From contig BSYO01000026.1 in assembly GCA_033239525.1 (NCBI GenBank), positions 6,820,001-6,884,000 of the forward strand: a stretch of 64,000 nucleotides of DNA. The letters run 5' to 3'. The notes beneath the pieces are model-generated. The model had not been told where the DNA came from and did not search any database. It saw only the letters and a program-made list of their open reading frames with translations. The position numbers and the translations under genes are program-made. Each line of letters starts with the position of its first letter. Position 1 is the stretch's first letter. Origin of the DNA: Nepenthes gracilis (Eukaryota > Streptophyta > Magnoliopsida > Caryophyllales > Nepenthaceae). Below are positions 11,033-22,106 of the stretch, one piece after another.

Positions 11033-11568
11033 TGTGAGAGGGGAGCTCTGGCAGTGAAAACAGAGGAAAACTGAGAGAGTGTGCTACAGTAGACCTCAGT
11101 CTGCTATAGTAGCTTGCGGTGATACTGCTATAGTTTGGCTGAGGTGTAATATGCCGGGGTGGTGAAGAGTAGAATAGCGCAGAGAGGAGAGAAATCTGGA
11201 GTGGTAGGGAAGAGAGGAGTTCCGACGAGGGAGCAGAGAGTGAGAGACTGAGAGGAGAGAAAGTGAGGCAGGAGAGAGATTGCGTCTGGGAGAAGGGCAG
11301 GGGAGAGGGAGAGGGAGATAAGCAGAGAAAAGTCAGAGAGTACAGGAGGAAAAGAGAAGATGTGAGAGTACAGGCAAATCATCCTCCTTCACTAATCAAC
11401 CAAACATGGCTTTATACAGGAAGGGAAGCTATTCACGTGAGGGGAGTAGGGCAGGGATTCTAACAGAAGGGAATTAAAAATAGAATTGGAAAATAAAAAA
11501 CAGAATAAAAATAAAAAAACACAGGGGAGGGGAAAATGAGAAAATGAAAAAACTAAGGGCTCGTAACA
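11033..11568 (-). repeat. 5' LTR of the gene-capturing element
   Basis: This is the right copy of the direct repeat (536 bp against 531 bp). It aligns end to end with 7405-7935 with scattered substitutions and small indels, for example an extra GAGGGA unit near 11305. Transcription would run leftwards into the gag-like ORF. Confidence 0.75.
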
Positions 11569-14526
11569 ATATGCTTGCTCATATTATCATATTGATATAA
11601 GTTATACTCGCTGTATTTTAGAGGCATAATTTAGAGGCAGAACGACCTCTATAATTTCGCTTAATCAGTGACCAAATGGCCTCCAAACAGACCCAAATTT
11701 TGTGTACAATAAGCTTAATATTTTACGTATGTTGTGACCAAATCGCTCATGGAAATGACTGAACCGGTAACTGAACCGGTTCCCATATAAATAACAGACC
11801 TAGTTTCAGCAGTTATTCTGATATCCGAATTGTAGCCTACAAATCGGGCCCCAAATGGGCTGAACCGATAGCCACAATGACTTAAGTGTCTTGTGGTGAT
11901 GTGAAAGCATCACCCTGTAAAATTTGACCCTAAATCGGTCATAAACTGCTCCCCAAAACAGAAACCAAAATCGGCTGCATTAGGATGTGCTGATGCAGAA
12001 TCTTTGTTTGTAAATTATCACCCAAACCGGCTAAGAAATCAACTTGAACTGCCAGGAATGAAACATAATCTTAAGCATGATATCTTAGCTGTAATAGGAC
12101 TTCTTAGACCAGCCAAGAACTATTCTAGAATTGTCCATAAAACCGGTAATAACAGAACTGGTCCCTGAACACCTCTGCTGATGTTGAATTGGCAGGTTAG
12201 GAAAAATGGACTGAACCGGACGCAATTCTGTTGAACCAGCAGTCAGCCTAGCCAACTATAATCTACTAAGTCTAAACTATTTATTTGTAAATCGGCCACC
12301 TCAAACTCCATGAGATGAGTACTGAACCGGCCACTTAAACTGAACCAAACCGGTCTCAGCATCTTTGATGCTGAATTTGGCAGCTTGAAGAAATAAACCA
12401 AATTGACCTAGAACCAGTTGAACCAGCATCCAACCCGGCTAAATTATCAAGTACTAAGGTTGAACTGTTGACCTATAAATTGTGGCAAAAAATATCTTCA
12501 AAATAATACTGTACCGAGCACTAGAATCTGTTAGGTCCCTTCGTCAGCTTTCTAACACGTGCTGGAATTAAGACCATTGAACCAGTTTAGTTTTGGATTT
12601 CAAACTTGATGAACTGGCACCTGAAAATTTATTAGGATAATATAAGATAATAAGAAAATATTTACGGTAAATATTAAAACCCGAACCAATCCTCAAACCG
12701 GGCCTTAAACCAACTGGTTGAACTGGCTAGCATACTGAATTTCAGCTCACATATAGCGAATCGGTTTATCAAGCTAGCTTATAAGTGTGAAAAATATCAA
12801 ATTGGACCGACCCATAGACTAACTACTAACTCGGTTTCAAACCGAAAACCGAGTACTTAGAAAATTGTACTAGAAATTGACTAAAGCAATTACCCAAGTT
12901 AGCGCTAGAGTCAAATACCGAGCCGACAACCAAATCAGCCGAATATAACATATGTTAAATCTAAATTTTTAACACATGTAAAAAGATTAAGGATGAAGCT
13001 ACGAAATCAGAAAAATACATCATTTCTGTTATAATTTACGATTTGTTGATAATTATCGTAATTTATGAATTTTATGTTCGATATTATGGAAAAATATATC
13101 AAAGCTTTATAAATTCCATTTGAATAAGTATTTTCTCCAGAAATGGTGAAAATTAAGAAAAAAGAATTATGAATAATGTGAAAGCTTCCATATAAGGTTA
13201 TATTTTTTGGTATGGGATAAGAAATCGGACTAAGAAATCATTTTCAGCGAGTGATAATCCCTGACATACCTTAAAATTTTACATTGAGAATGTGAGGACT
13301 GCTCCTTGGCTGTGGGTTTACTTTTGGTGGCACATTTGTTATTTGGCCCTGTATACTGGGTTAAAAGTATATTGCTCACCACGAGGTGTTGATTTGCATG
13401 GGTCTGCACTTTAGACTATATGAAAGTATACATAATCATTTCCTTGATTGTCTATTCCGTTAGTTGCTAATGTCTACTAGCCCTAGTCCTTGAAGACAAA
13501 TGATAATTGAAAACTCAGAAATAAAAGTTAAAGTTCTTACATGTTTTATATGGATTTTGTTCATCTGATATCTGTATATATCTATTTTAAGTATAAACAA
13601 GCATGTATTTGTTTATTTGTATCTTTTTGAGCATTCGGTTCACTCATTTATTGTTTTTGAACCCCTCAGATGGTGATTAAGAGTTTATACCAGATGAGTA
13701 GGAGTAAAGACCGGAGTATTAGGCTGATCTATTTACTGTGTTGTGATGGAATGTAGAAAATGCATGGAAGCATGTAATGGATTTTGTAATGCAATGAACA
13801 TGACTTTATGCTTCCATAAATTTTTATTATAGGTACTAGTTATGCTTTCGTGAATGTTATGGTAATTACTTTTGGTTTTTAGTAAATATCTCTGAAAAGT
13901 CCAACATTGTGTTTTATGGATATAGTGTTGGCACTACCTATGAACGTGACAATAGTATGGATCCTGTGTATGATATATATATTATCTATACTTATATGTA
14001 TAATCTAGTATAAGTATTCACGGATGTAGGTGGTGGGAAGGCGATCCATGAGATTTTGAACGGACTATCTCTCTGTCGGTCCCAAACAAATAGTCTCATT
14101 CTTAGCCTTCATCACCTTTGCTCCACCGCTTATCTCTCTGCCGATCAAAATCTTCTTCTACTGCACGAGATTTTGAACTGACTCGCTCCATCACTTACCT
14201 CTCTCTACGGCCAAAACCTCTTTTTACTCTGCAAAATTTTGGACCAATACAACTCGAGGCTATCACTACTCTTCTAAAATTGCAAAATCCAACAAAACCT
14301 CGACATAGTCACAGAAAGTAAACAAAATCCTCCTTCTGTCATTATATCAAACCACATATTATGTTGCTTGCACGACTCATTATGATTTGATGATCGTCTT
14401 TTCGATTCAACCCAAGCCTCTACAACCTAAATTTTTTACTATCTGCCAAAGGTAGCACTTATCACACCCAAGCATTTAATTAATTATTTACCCAAAATTA
14501 TCTAAAACACCTCTCCTTATAACTTT
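11569..14526 (+). repeat. Repeat-derived non-coding region with a GAACCGG-rich core
   Basis: No coding frame. Between about 11755 and 12960 the motif AACCGG or close variants recur at least eight times. From 13600 to 13970 the text (GTTCACTCATTT, GAACCCCTCAGATGG, TGGATCCTGTGTA) resembles the reverse complement of 58870-58960 and the plus strand near 5700-5770, so it looks like LTR sequence of a gypsy family present several times here. 14040-14340 holds loosely repeated TTATCTCTCTGCC-type phrases. Element boundaries were not found. Confidence 0.45.
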
Positions 14527-14538
14527 TCTCTGATACCA
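14527..14538 (-). other. Primer-binding site next to an LTR
   Basis: The minus strand reads TGGTATCAGAGA, the form complementary to the 3' end of plant initiator-Met tRNA used as primer by many LTR retrotransposons. It lies 3 bp outside the LTR end at 14542, so this LTR was the 5' LTR of a minus-oriented element whose interior lay to the left. Confidence 0.65.
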
Positions 14539-14541
14539 TTT

Positions 14542-16642
14542 TGTCAAGCATCCGGACCAAGTAGATTAAATTAACAAATAATTAATTCATAATTAACAGA
14601 TAGATAAATCTCAAATCAGGTGTAACATAATAGACAAACTAAAATGTTCTATCATCAGATAATAAATAATATAAACTAATTCAAAACTCATTGCAGGACC
14701 TCATTGGATAACCGTCCGAATAATATAAATATGACATGTTCTAAACAGTCACAAGGAAGATGACCAAATAATGACAATAATTCATCCGCATAATAAAATG
14801 AATCCAATAAATCTCAATATACAACCTAAAGGTTTATATTTGGCTGACTCCAAAATCTCAATGATAGCCTAAACAAAATCATCAATAAATCGATATATTA
14901 CCAATGCCATTTATCTAAATAAATATGATGCTTATCGGAGATTGTGATGCCGCGTCGAATCTTGATCTTATTCCTACAATATAGCTTAATCCTCTACTCT
15001 AAAGGAACAAAATATAAAATATGAGTTTAGGGCTCAACAAGTATTATATATGAGCAAACATGTCTAATAAATTAGAAGAAGGATAAAAGAATAAGTATCA
15101 AATCAGAAAATAGCTATAAATCCAAAATGCCATACAAAAATCCAATCATCAAATCTAAAATAAATCCAATATTGAAATCCAATAAAATTTAATATCTAAA
15201 TCCAATGGTAATATCGTATTCAAGTTAAATATCAAATCCAAACAAATATCCAATCCATAAATAGTCCCCTCGGGACATATATATATATATAAAACAGAAA
15301 TGATTTGAACCGATTTAAATAAGTAGATGTCTAATCCAAAGTCCAATCCAAATATAAATCCATGGTTTGATCGGTTCATAATTCGGGGCAGAATCTAATA
15401 GCCAAATGATCCAATCGTAAGTGCATAAGTCGAAACAACAGCGCAACAAATAGTTTAAAGATCTGGATTAAAATATATATTTAAAATCAATGTACGAGAC
15501 ATTCCAAAATTTATCTATGGGCAAAACCAACGAATTTTAAATCCAAATCTATATAGAAATACAAAACACGCACCAAATTTAAGTTTCGATTATTTAAAGA
15601 CTAACTTAACGAAATAGTTACTCTTGACCCGATAATCTTAGACTAAATTAAATGCAAGTAAGGTTAGCATGTTAGGCTACTTATGCACTGTGTCTCCCAT
15701 AGGTTGTTCATTATGTTTTGCCACCCACAACTTGGGATGTAATTTCTTAAGTTGTTAGACATATTAGGACATCCGAATATATATAAATTTCAATAAATTA
15801 TTTAAATCACTATGTCCAAAGCTTTCCTACTCGTGAAAAGGCACTTCCAATAACAAATATCTCATCGTCGGAAGTTAGTTGGAATATCTAACAATAAATC
15901 TAAATATAGTGACTGCAACCCAACATATAAATGTGAAAATCTACCGACTAATGCAAGTTTTATATCCATTTCTATACAGATATATTGATATAAAAATATA
16001 TAATACCTAATAATTATCCATTTTTTTAGAAAATCACAAGGTCCTCAAATATTAACAAAAATAGAACGAATACCTCAATTGATCGATAAAAAGATCATGC
16101 GTACATAAAAAAATAAGCTGGCTAATTAAAAATGTATCCACGAGCTTAAAACCTCCAAATCGGAATAAAAACGTATTAGATGCGAAATCAAAGGATTACA
16201 TTGTAGAATACTTTCCTTAACTTTATACCAAGTAGATCGGAAGAAAGGATAATCTAAGGTACCCAAATGGTGCTCCTCTCTCTCCTGCGTGAACCCCATT
16301 TGCCGAGCATGCCGCCACCTCTACCTCCTCCTATGGCTGTTGCCTCTATCTTCCCGATGTTGCCCCCGTGCCGCATGCCACCGTAGACCTTCCCCCTCTC
16401 TTCCCTTGGCTACAAGCCTCCTCCTGTCGCATGTGATCTTCTCTTGCCACGCGTTGCTACTGCCGCTGCCGCTCCATTCTCCTCATACCCTTTTTTCTCT
16501 TCTTCCTTCACGCGAACCCTCTACTGCACTCTCTCTCTTTTCTTCCTTGCTCTCTCCCTTTCTCTCTTTCTCCCTTTTCTTTATCAGCTGTGCTTTTTGC
16601 CGCTCACCTTTCCTTTCTCCTTATATTTTATTTTTTTATTTC

Positions 16643-16681
<39 letters not shown>

Positions 16682-16838
16682 GTATTCCACCGGCGCTTGG
16701 GGGACCCCTTGGGCACTGCATAGCAAATTTTATTTTTCCTTCAAAATTTTACAATTTTAATTAATTTTCTTCATGTCCAAATTATTTTAAATTATAATTA
16801 ATATTAAAAGAATTTAAATAGGAATCTGGGATATTACA
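14542..16838 (-). repeat. Gypsy-type 5' LTR (about 2.3 kb), minus orientation
   Basis: Read on the minus strand it starts TGTAATATCCCAG at 16838, a common start of plant gypsy LTRs, and ends CTTGACA at 14542, followed by the primer-binding site. It aligns along its length with 22107-24609 (for example 15244-15330 with 22736-22810, and 16085-16160 with 23568-23650). It contains a GC/CT-rich stretch (16270-16620) and an (AC)n run at 16649-16677. ORFs on either strand are low-complexity and not believable. Confidence 0.75.
16649..16677 (+). repeat. (AC)n microsatellite
   Basis: Fourteen uninterrupted AC units inside the LTR. Confidence 0.95.
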
Positions 16839-16844
16839 AAGGTA

Positions 16845-19545
16845 TTATCCTCATTTCTGATTATCCAACACAAATTTTGTTTGATTCAAGTGTGACATAT
16901 TTCTTTGTGTCAATGCATTTTGTGCTACAATTGAAGACTGTTCCAAGGTTGATAGACTTCACTTTTGTGGTGTGTACCTTGTCAGCGAGACTGTAGATAT
17001 TGATGTGGTTTATATTAATTATGTGGCTCAAGTGGGAGATTATTATTACTAGTAGATTTGATCCTGCTTAATATGTTGGAATATGATGCTATTCTCGGCA
17101 TAGACTGGTTAATTGTGTCATGCCATTATTGACCGTGTGGGGAGTATTATTCATTTTGCTATGTCCAATCGTTCACCATTTGAATTTCAAGGCATTGGTA
17201 ATAAAGGTACTCTTCCTTTTGTGTCGGCGTTGCATGTTTGACATTTATTACAAACTGATGTTGAGACTTTCTAGCCTTTGCACTAGACTTAGAAGTGAAA
17301 AACCCAAAGTTTGTGGATATTATACTGGTGCGGGAGTTTGTTGATGTAATGTTTTGAGGAGCTATTTGAACTTGTACCAGAGTGTGAGGCTAAGTTTGCT
17401 ATTGAGCTAATTCCGGAGACAACATCTATCTCTAGAGCTCCTTATTGTATGGTGTCAGCCAAGCTGAAGTAATTAAAAACCCAACTGTAGGAGTTACTTG
17501 ATTTAGGCTTCATTTGGCCTTGTACTTTACAGTGGGGAGGCATTAGTTTTATTCGTTAAGAAAAATGATGGATCCATGAGATTGTATATTGACTATCGGG
17601 AGTTGAACAAATTGATGATCAAGAATAAATACCCATTTTCAATGATTGACGACCTACTCGAACAACTGCGTGAAGTCAAGTATTTTCTAATATTGATCTT
17701 TGGCCAAGTTATCATCGGCTATGGATTAAGGAGACGAACATCGCAAAGACGATGTTTAGCTCAAGATATGAGCATTATGAATTCATAGTAATATCTTTTT
17801 GACTGAATAACACGCTAATAGCTTTTATGGACATAATAAACTGAATATTTAAGTCTTCCCTAGATTGGTTCATAGTGGTTGTCATTGACAATATCCTAGT
17901 ATATTCAAATAATGAAATCAAGCATGAGGAGCAACTCCAGATAGTTTTCGAGACTTTAAGGAGAGCTCAACTGTATGGCAAATTTAAGAAGTGCAAATTC
18001 TAAATTGAGGAGGTTGCATTCCTTTGTCATGTAATATCCAGAGCTAGAATATCGATGGACCCAATAAAGATTGAAGTAGTGATGGGTTGGGCAAGACTGA
18101 TTTCAACAACGAAGGTATGGAGTTTTCTTGGATGGGCGGGTTATTACCATAGGTTCATAGAAGATTTTCCAACATGGTTACACTATTGACCAAGTTGATG
18201 TAAAATGATACTTAGTTCAATTGATCTGATAAGTGTGAGGTGAGCTTTTAGGAGCTGAAGTGGATATTGACATCAGTATCTACTGTAATCATTTCTGATA
18301 GGCTAGGTGGGTATGAAGTGTCTTGTGAGGTATCGTTGAGAGGATTGGGTTGTGTACTCATACAATATGGAAATGTAATAGCATATTAGTCTAGGTTGCT
18401 AAAAGCTTACAAGACCAAATAGCTGACACGTGATATTAAACCTCATAGTTATCATGTTTGCATTAAGAATCTGGTGACATTATTCGTATGGGGAGACATT
18501 TGTGATATATATACATGTTATAAGAGCCTTAAATACTTATTCTTATAGAAAGAGCTTAACGGCGGACAGAGGAGGTGGTTGGACCTTATGAAGAATTATG
18601 ATTGTGAAATTTAATACAAACCAGGGAGTGCTAATGTTATGATTAATGTACTGAGCTAAAAATCTATGGGACTTATGGCCCATTTGATGATCCGAGATTA
18701 GTATATACTAGAAGATGTAGATGATTGTTAGCTATAGTGACATCAGAGTGAGTTCCAAGTCATAGTGTCATATCTCCATGATTAATCAATGTTCATTGAT
18801 TGGATAAAAGAGGCTTAGCAAGAGGATTCTTTGTGTGTAAGGATTCATGGAGACTTGGGTAGTGAGTCATGAGTGAGTATTTGCCTTGGAAATAGCAATA
18901 TGTTGAGGTGTCAAGACCGACAATGTGTTCTTGATGATAAGCACTTGCAAAAGGACATTCTTGGTGAGACTCATCGTTCTAGATATACGATACATCCAAA
19001 AAGTACTAAGATGTATTGAGACTTGAAGAAAATTTTCTAGTGGATCAAATTGAAGAAGGAGTCCATGTATCACATCTCAAAGTGTTTGATATGCCAGCGG
19101 GTTATGGGAAAATATTAGCAATCCATAGCAAAAATTATAGACTATACACATTCTAAGTTGGAAGTGGGAGTATATTGTGAAGGATTTCGTTTCTAGACTT
19201 CTAAAGACAACACTCGAACATGACACTACTTGGGTGATCATTGATCGGTTAACAAAACCAACTCACTTTTTGGCCATTCCAGTTAATTTTTTGATAGGTC
19301 ATCTTGCCAAGCTGTATATTGATGAGATCGTGCAATTGCATAGGATTTTGACTATCATTGTGCCTGATAGAGACCCACGATTCATATCACTTTTTTGGTA
19401 GCTTTTATACTAGGAGTATGGGATAAAGTTAAGATTCAATGAAACTTTTCATCCACATGTGGATGAATAGTTTAAACTAACCATCCAAACATTAGAGATA
19501 TGCTATGTCTATCTGTACTTGATCTTAAAGGTAGCGGGTGTATAG
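16845..19545 (+). pseudogene. Ty3/gypsy protease-RT-RNase H-integrase remnant
   Basis: The plus strand right of the LTR reads as pol in normal order. Protease LFDSSVTYFFVS lies near 16876-16911 (family L-[ILF]-D-[ST]-G-A-[ST]-H-S-F). RT begins [20 protein letters not shown] at 17576; its active-site box reads VVVIDNILVYS at about 17875-17907, with Asn at 17890-17892 where the family has Asp. GWAGYYHRFI follows at about 18130, then an RNase H region with GRQRRWLDLM-like text near 18560-18590. Integrase includes WVIIDRLTKPTHFL at about 19212-19255 and VPDRDPRF at 19360-19383. Stops and shifts are frequent. Coding stops abruptly near 19545; no chromodomain is visible. Confidence 0.88.
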
Positions 19546-20440
19546 TTATGGATCATAGTCATAGAATAATATCTTAAGTGATTGTTATGATATTTTATAT
19601 AATTGTGAGCTCTATTAAGATGGGTTTGAATGAACCTATTTCTTTGGTGATATTTAGATTTAACGGAATTGTGACTGATTTTATAGTGTTCGATTTCGGT
19701 GAAAACTTTGATAGTTGCCATGTAGTTTATAAGTCATGATGACATTGAGTCTTAGATAGATGAAAGTTGATTGCAAATTTTTATTATTCTGTATTTTGAT
19801 TTTGTCCTCCTACATATGTTATCAAATTCTGAAGTTGTGAATTATATTATTTGTTAGAAATTTGGATTACCATTATGTTTTCTTAGTTTTAGTGTAGAAC
19901 AGATTAATAGTGTTATAACGGAGATTGTATTTTATTGCAAAGCCTCCGAGTAGAAAAATAATTTTAAAATTTAGATGCGTCATATGTACAGATGGGAGTT
20001 TTTCTTTTGAGCTTGGATAGATGTTGGATAATATGTTGGGACTATATTCCATTTAATTTTATTTTATATGGATATTTATGTAATCCTTAATTTGAAGGAG
20101 TTTACTATTTTTGATGAATATTTTATTTATGATAGATTTATTATGAGTATTTATAATTTGAGTATTTCAATATATTCAGTTTGGACTGGATCGGATTATT
20201 TGGATTCGAGTTGCCACAACTATGATATTAGAGAATCAATGTTTTGTGAGAATCATTAAAGACTTAGGAATAAAAAATATATAATGAATATTAGTATTTG
20301 CTAAGTAATTGAGGACTTAGGATATTTTGAAAATATTTTAGATTTAGAGGTTCGAGTCGATGGATAACGTGGAATAGGCGAGATTCTAAGCTCTTGTATT
20401 ATTTTATAGTGTTGGAATAACAGTGTCAATGCTAGTATCC
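19546..20440. other. AT-rich non-coding stretch
   Basis: No gene recognised. The junction with the integrase remnant at about 19545 is abrupt. The content is AT-rich with short ORFs only; it may be LTR or leader of the gag element that follows, but no repeat partner was found. Confidence 0.3.
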
Positions 20441-20546
20441 ATAGGAGCAGCTCCAAGCAATAATTCCGAGGAGATGGTTGAGGTGCATGGAGCACTTCAC
20501 AAGTTGGCACTTTTAGTAAATCGGGCTATTTCCACTTAGGCCATTG

Positions 20547-21466
20547 TGTTGGGGTCACTCTCTTGTGGTGCTTGTATCCACGGACTTGTGGAGACAAATG
20601 GACGTGGACGTTTGGAGAAATCTGAAAACGTTCGTCCTCAGGGTAGCTGGAAGTATTGGACGAGGACTATTGAGGAGGAGCAGTGGCTGAAGAATCCGTC
20701 CGGAAACTATTGTCCAAGAAGTGGCAAAAATAGTGGACGAGAACTTATTAGAGGTGTCATGTCCGAGAGGTTGCTGAGGACATGGACGAGGGCTCTGAAG
20801 CTTAGGCATTGACTTCCTCAGTAGGCCTGCTGCAGCCGCGTTTTGCAGGTGGGCAGGTAGCTGCAACTTCCAAGGTGTCAGGCCTGTCATCCTGGCATAC
20901 CGAGTGTGTGCCTGCCATGGTAGGCCTAAGGGGCATGGTCCAGCCACCCTATTGGCAATAGGGTGGCTGGCTGGGCCTAGGCCTCTTGTGGCTATATATT
21001 TGGACTGCTGCCAGTTGAGAGAGCAGGAGAGAGCTGGTGAGAGTGCTGGAGAGCAAGATTGAGAGAGCAATCTTGGGAGAGCAAAAGGACTATTATGAAG
21101 GAAAAAGAGGAGTGCACCACCTGTGAGAGAAAGGAGAAGGAGAAAAATAGAGAGTGAAAAGAAAAGAGTGCTTTCTTGGTTTACTTTAGAGAGTTTTTCT
21201 TTTTGACTTCTCGGGTGTGTAGTGGATACTCCATCTTGAAGGTTTGTAACCTATTTCACATAGTGGATTTGCTGTTGACTCTACTCCCGTGATTTTTTCC
21301 TTCGGTTACAGAAGGGTTTCCACATTAAATCTCGTGTGTTTTTCGCAGTTTTCTGTTTCTCCTTTTGGCTGTCCGTCCGAGCGCTGTCCCTTTGTCCGAT
21401 CATTTTGTCCTCTCGGTCACTGCGCTTTCAGTATATTCTGCCCGGACTCCCCGGTTGCCCTCAACA
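20547..21466 (+). repeat. Solo LTR (920 bp) with CATTG target-site duplication
   Basis: It starts TGTTGGGG and ends CCTCAACA, an imperfect inverted terminus of LTR type, and is flanked by CATTG at 20542-20546 and CATTG at 21467-21471. A TATA-like GCTATATATTT lies near 20991-21001, with a purine-rich stretch downstream. No coding or second LTR belongs to it, so it is a solo LTR. Orientation is inferred from the TATA box. Confidence 0.78.
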
Positions 21467-21822
21467 CATTGGACCTCAAGTAGCAAAGACACCGTCCATG
21501 GGAGAACACTCATGTGTTTAGGGACGCGAGTCATGTCCAGTGAGAGACTTCATGGATTATCAAGTCTTGGGTCTTTTTGATCTCATGCTTGCCAATGCAT
21601 GGAAGGCTCGGCTAAAGAAGGCATTTGAGGTGATTTGACATGTGATAACAGGCAAAGTGTACTTGGAAATTCAGCGTTTCATTGGAGAAACTTATAATTG
21701 GTGGAAGATGTTCAAGGGAGAGCTTGGGACAACTACAGAGGACATTGCATAAAAGGATTTTCAGCAGCTTTTTTTTTTTTTTTTCGAAAAGTTCTTCCCT
21801 TCGTATGTATGAGATAAACAAT

Positions 21823-22058
21823 CTTTTTATATAATTCTAAATGTGAGGTAACTTTCTATAACTTATTTCTTTGGGCAATTTATTATTTACAACTTCTTTC
21901 CAACCCTCTTCATTATAAAACATATTAACTAAAAAAAAAAAATCTCTTAAATTAGAGAATTATAATGAAGAAAAAAAAAGTCATAGGTCAATGGAATCGT
22001 GTATAAAGTCCCAAACCCAAAGGAACAGACATTGATTCTCCCAAGATTTTACAATTAC
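21823..22058. repeat. Small insertion (~235 bp) inside gag
   Basis: The gag reading breaks after EKFFPSYV.DKQ near 21822 and resumes with RATKEAEF near 22059. The intervening AT-rich DNA has no coding match and holds an A12 run near 21931-21942. It may be a small non-autonomous element; terminal repeats are not clear. Confidence 0.45.
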
Positions 22059-22106
22059 CGCGAGCAACGAAAGAGGCTGAATTTTTGATGTTGGAACAAG
22101 GAAACA

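Larger units (their letters stand above)
7405..11568 (-). mobile_element. Non-autonomous LTR element carrying captured host gene fragments
   Basis: Two direct repeats, 7405-7935 and 11033-11568, share their whole length and begin TGTGAGAGGGGAGCTCTGG. The right copy ends CGTAACA; read on the minus strand it has the TGTTACG...CTCACA form of an LTR. A TATAAA box in the same orientation lies in each copy (complement of 7777-7782 and 11411-11416). The 3.1 kb interior has no recognisable protease, RT or integrase. Its minus strand carries a gag-like N-terminal ORF next to the 5' LTR, then fragments of a catalase and of an ADR1-like NLR. The immediate 5 bp flanks (CTCAA and ATATG) do not match, so the target-site duplication is lost or the flanks have changed. 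Confidence 0.75.

Noticed and set aside
16289..16764. ORFs of 144 and 106 codons with long Ser/Leu/Phe and His-Thr runs
   Set aside because: Composition artefact of the CT-rich and (AC)n part of the LTR 14542-16838.
20555..21070. 171-codon minus-strand ORF
   Set aside because: Lies entirely inside a solo LTR with flanking target-site duplications; the translation shows no domain.
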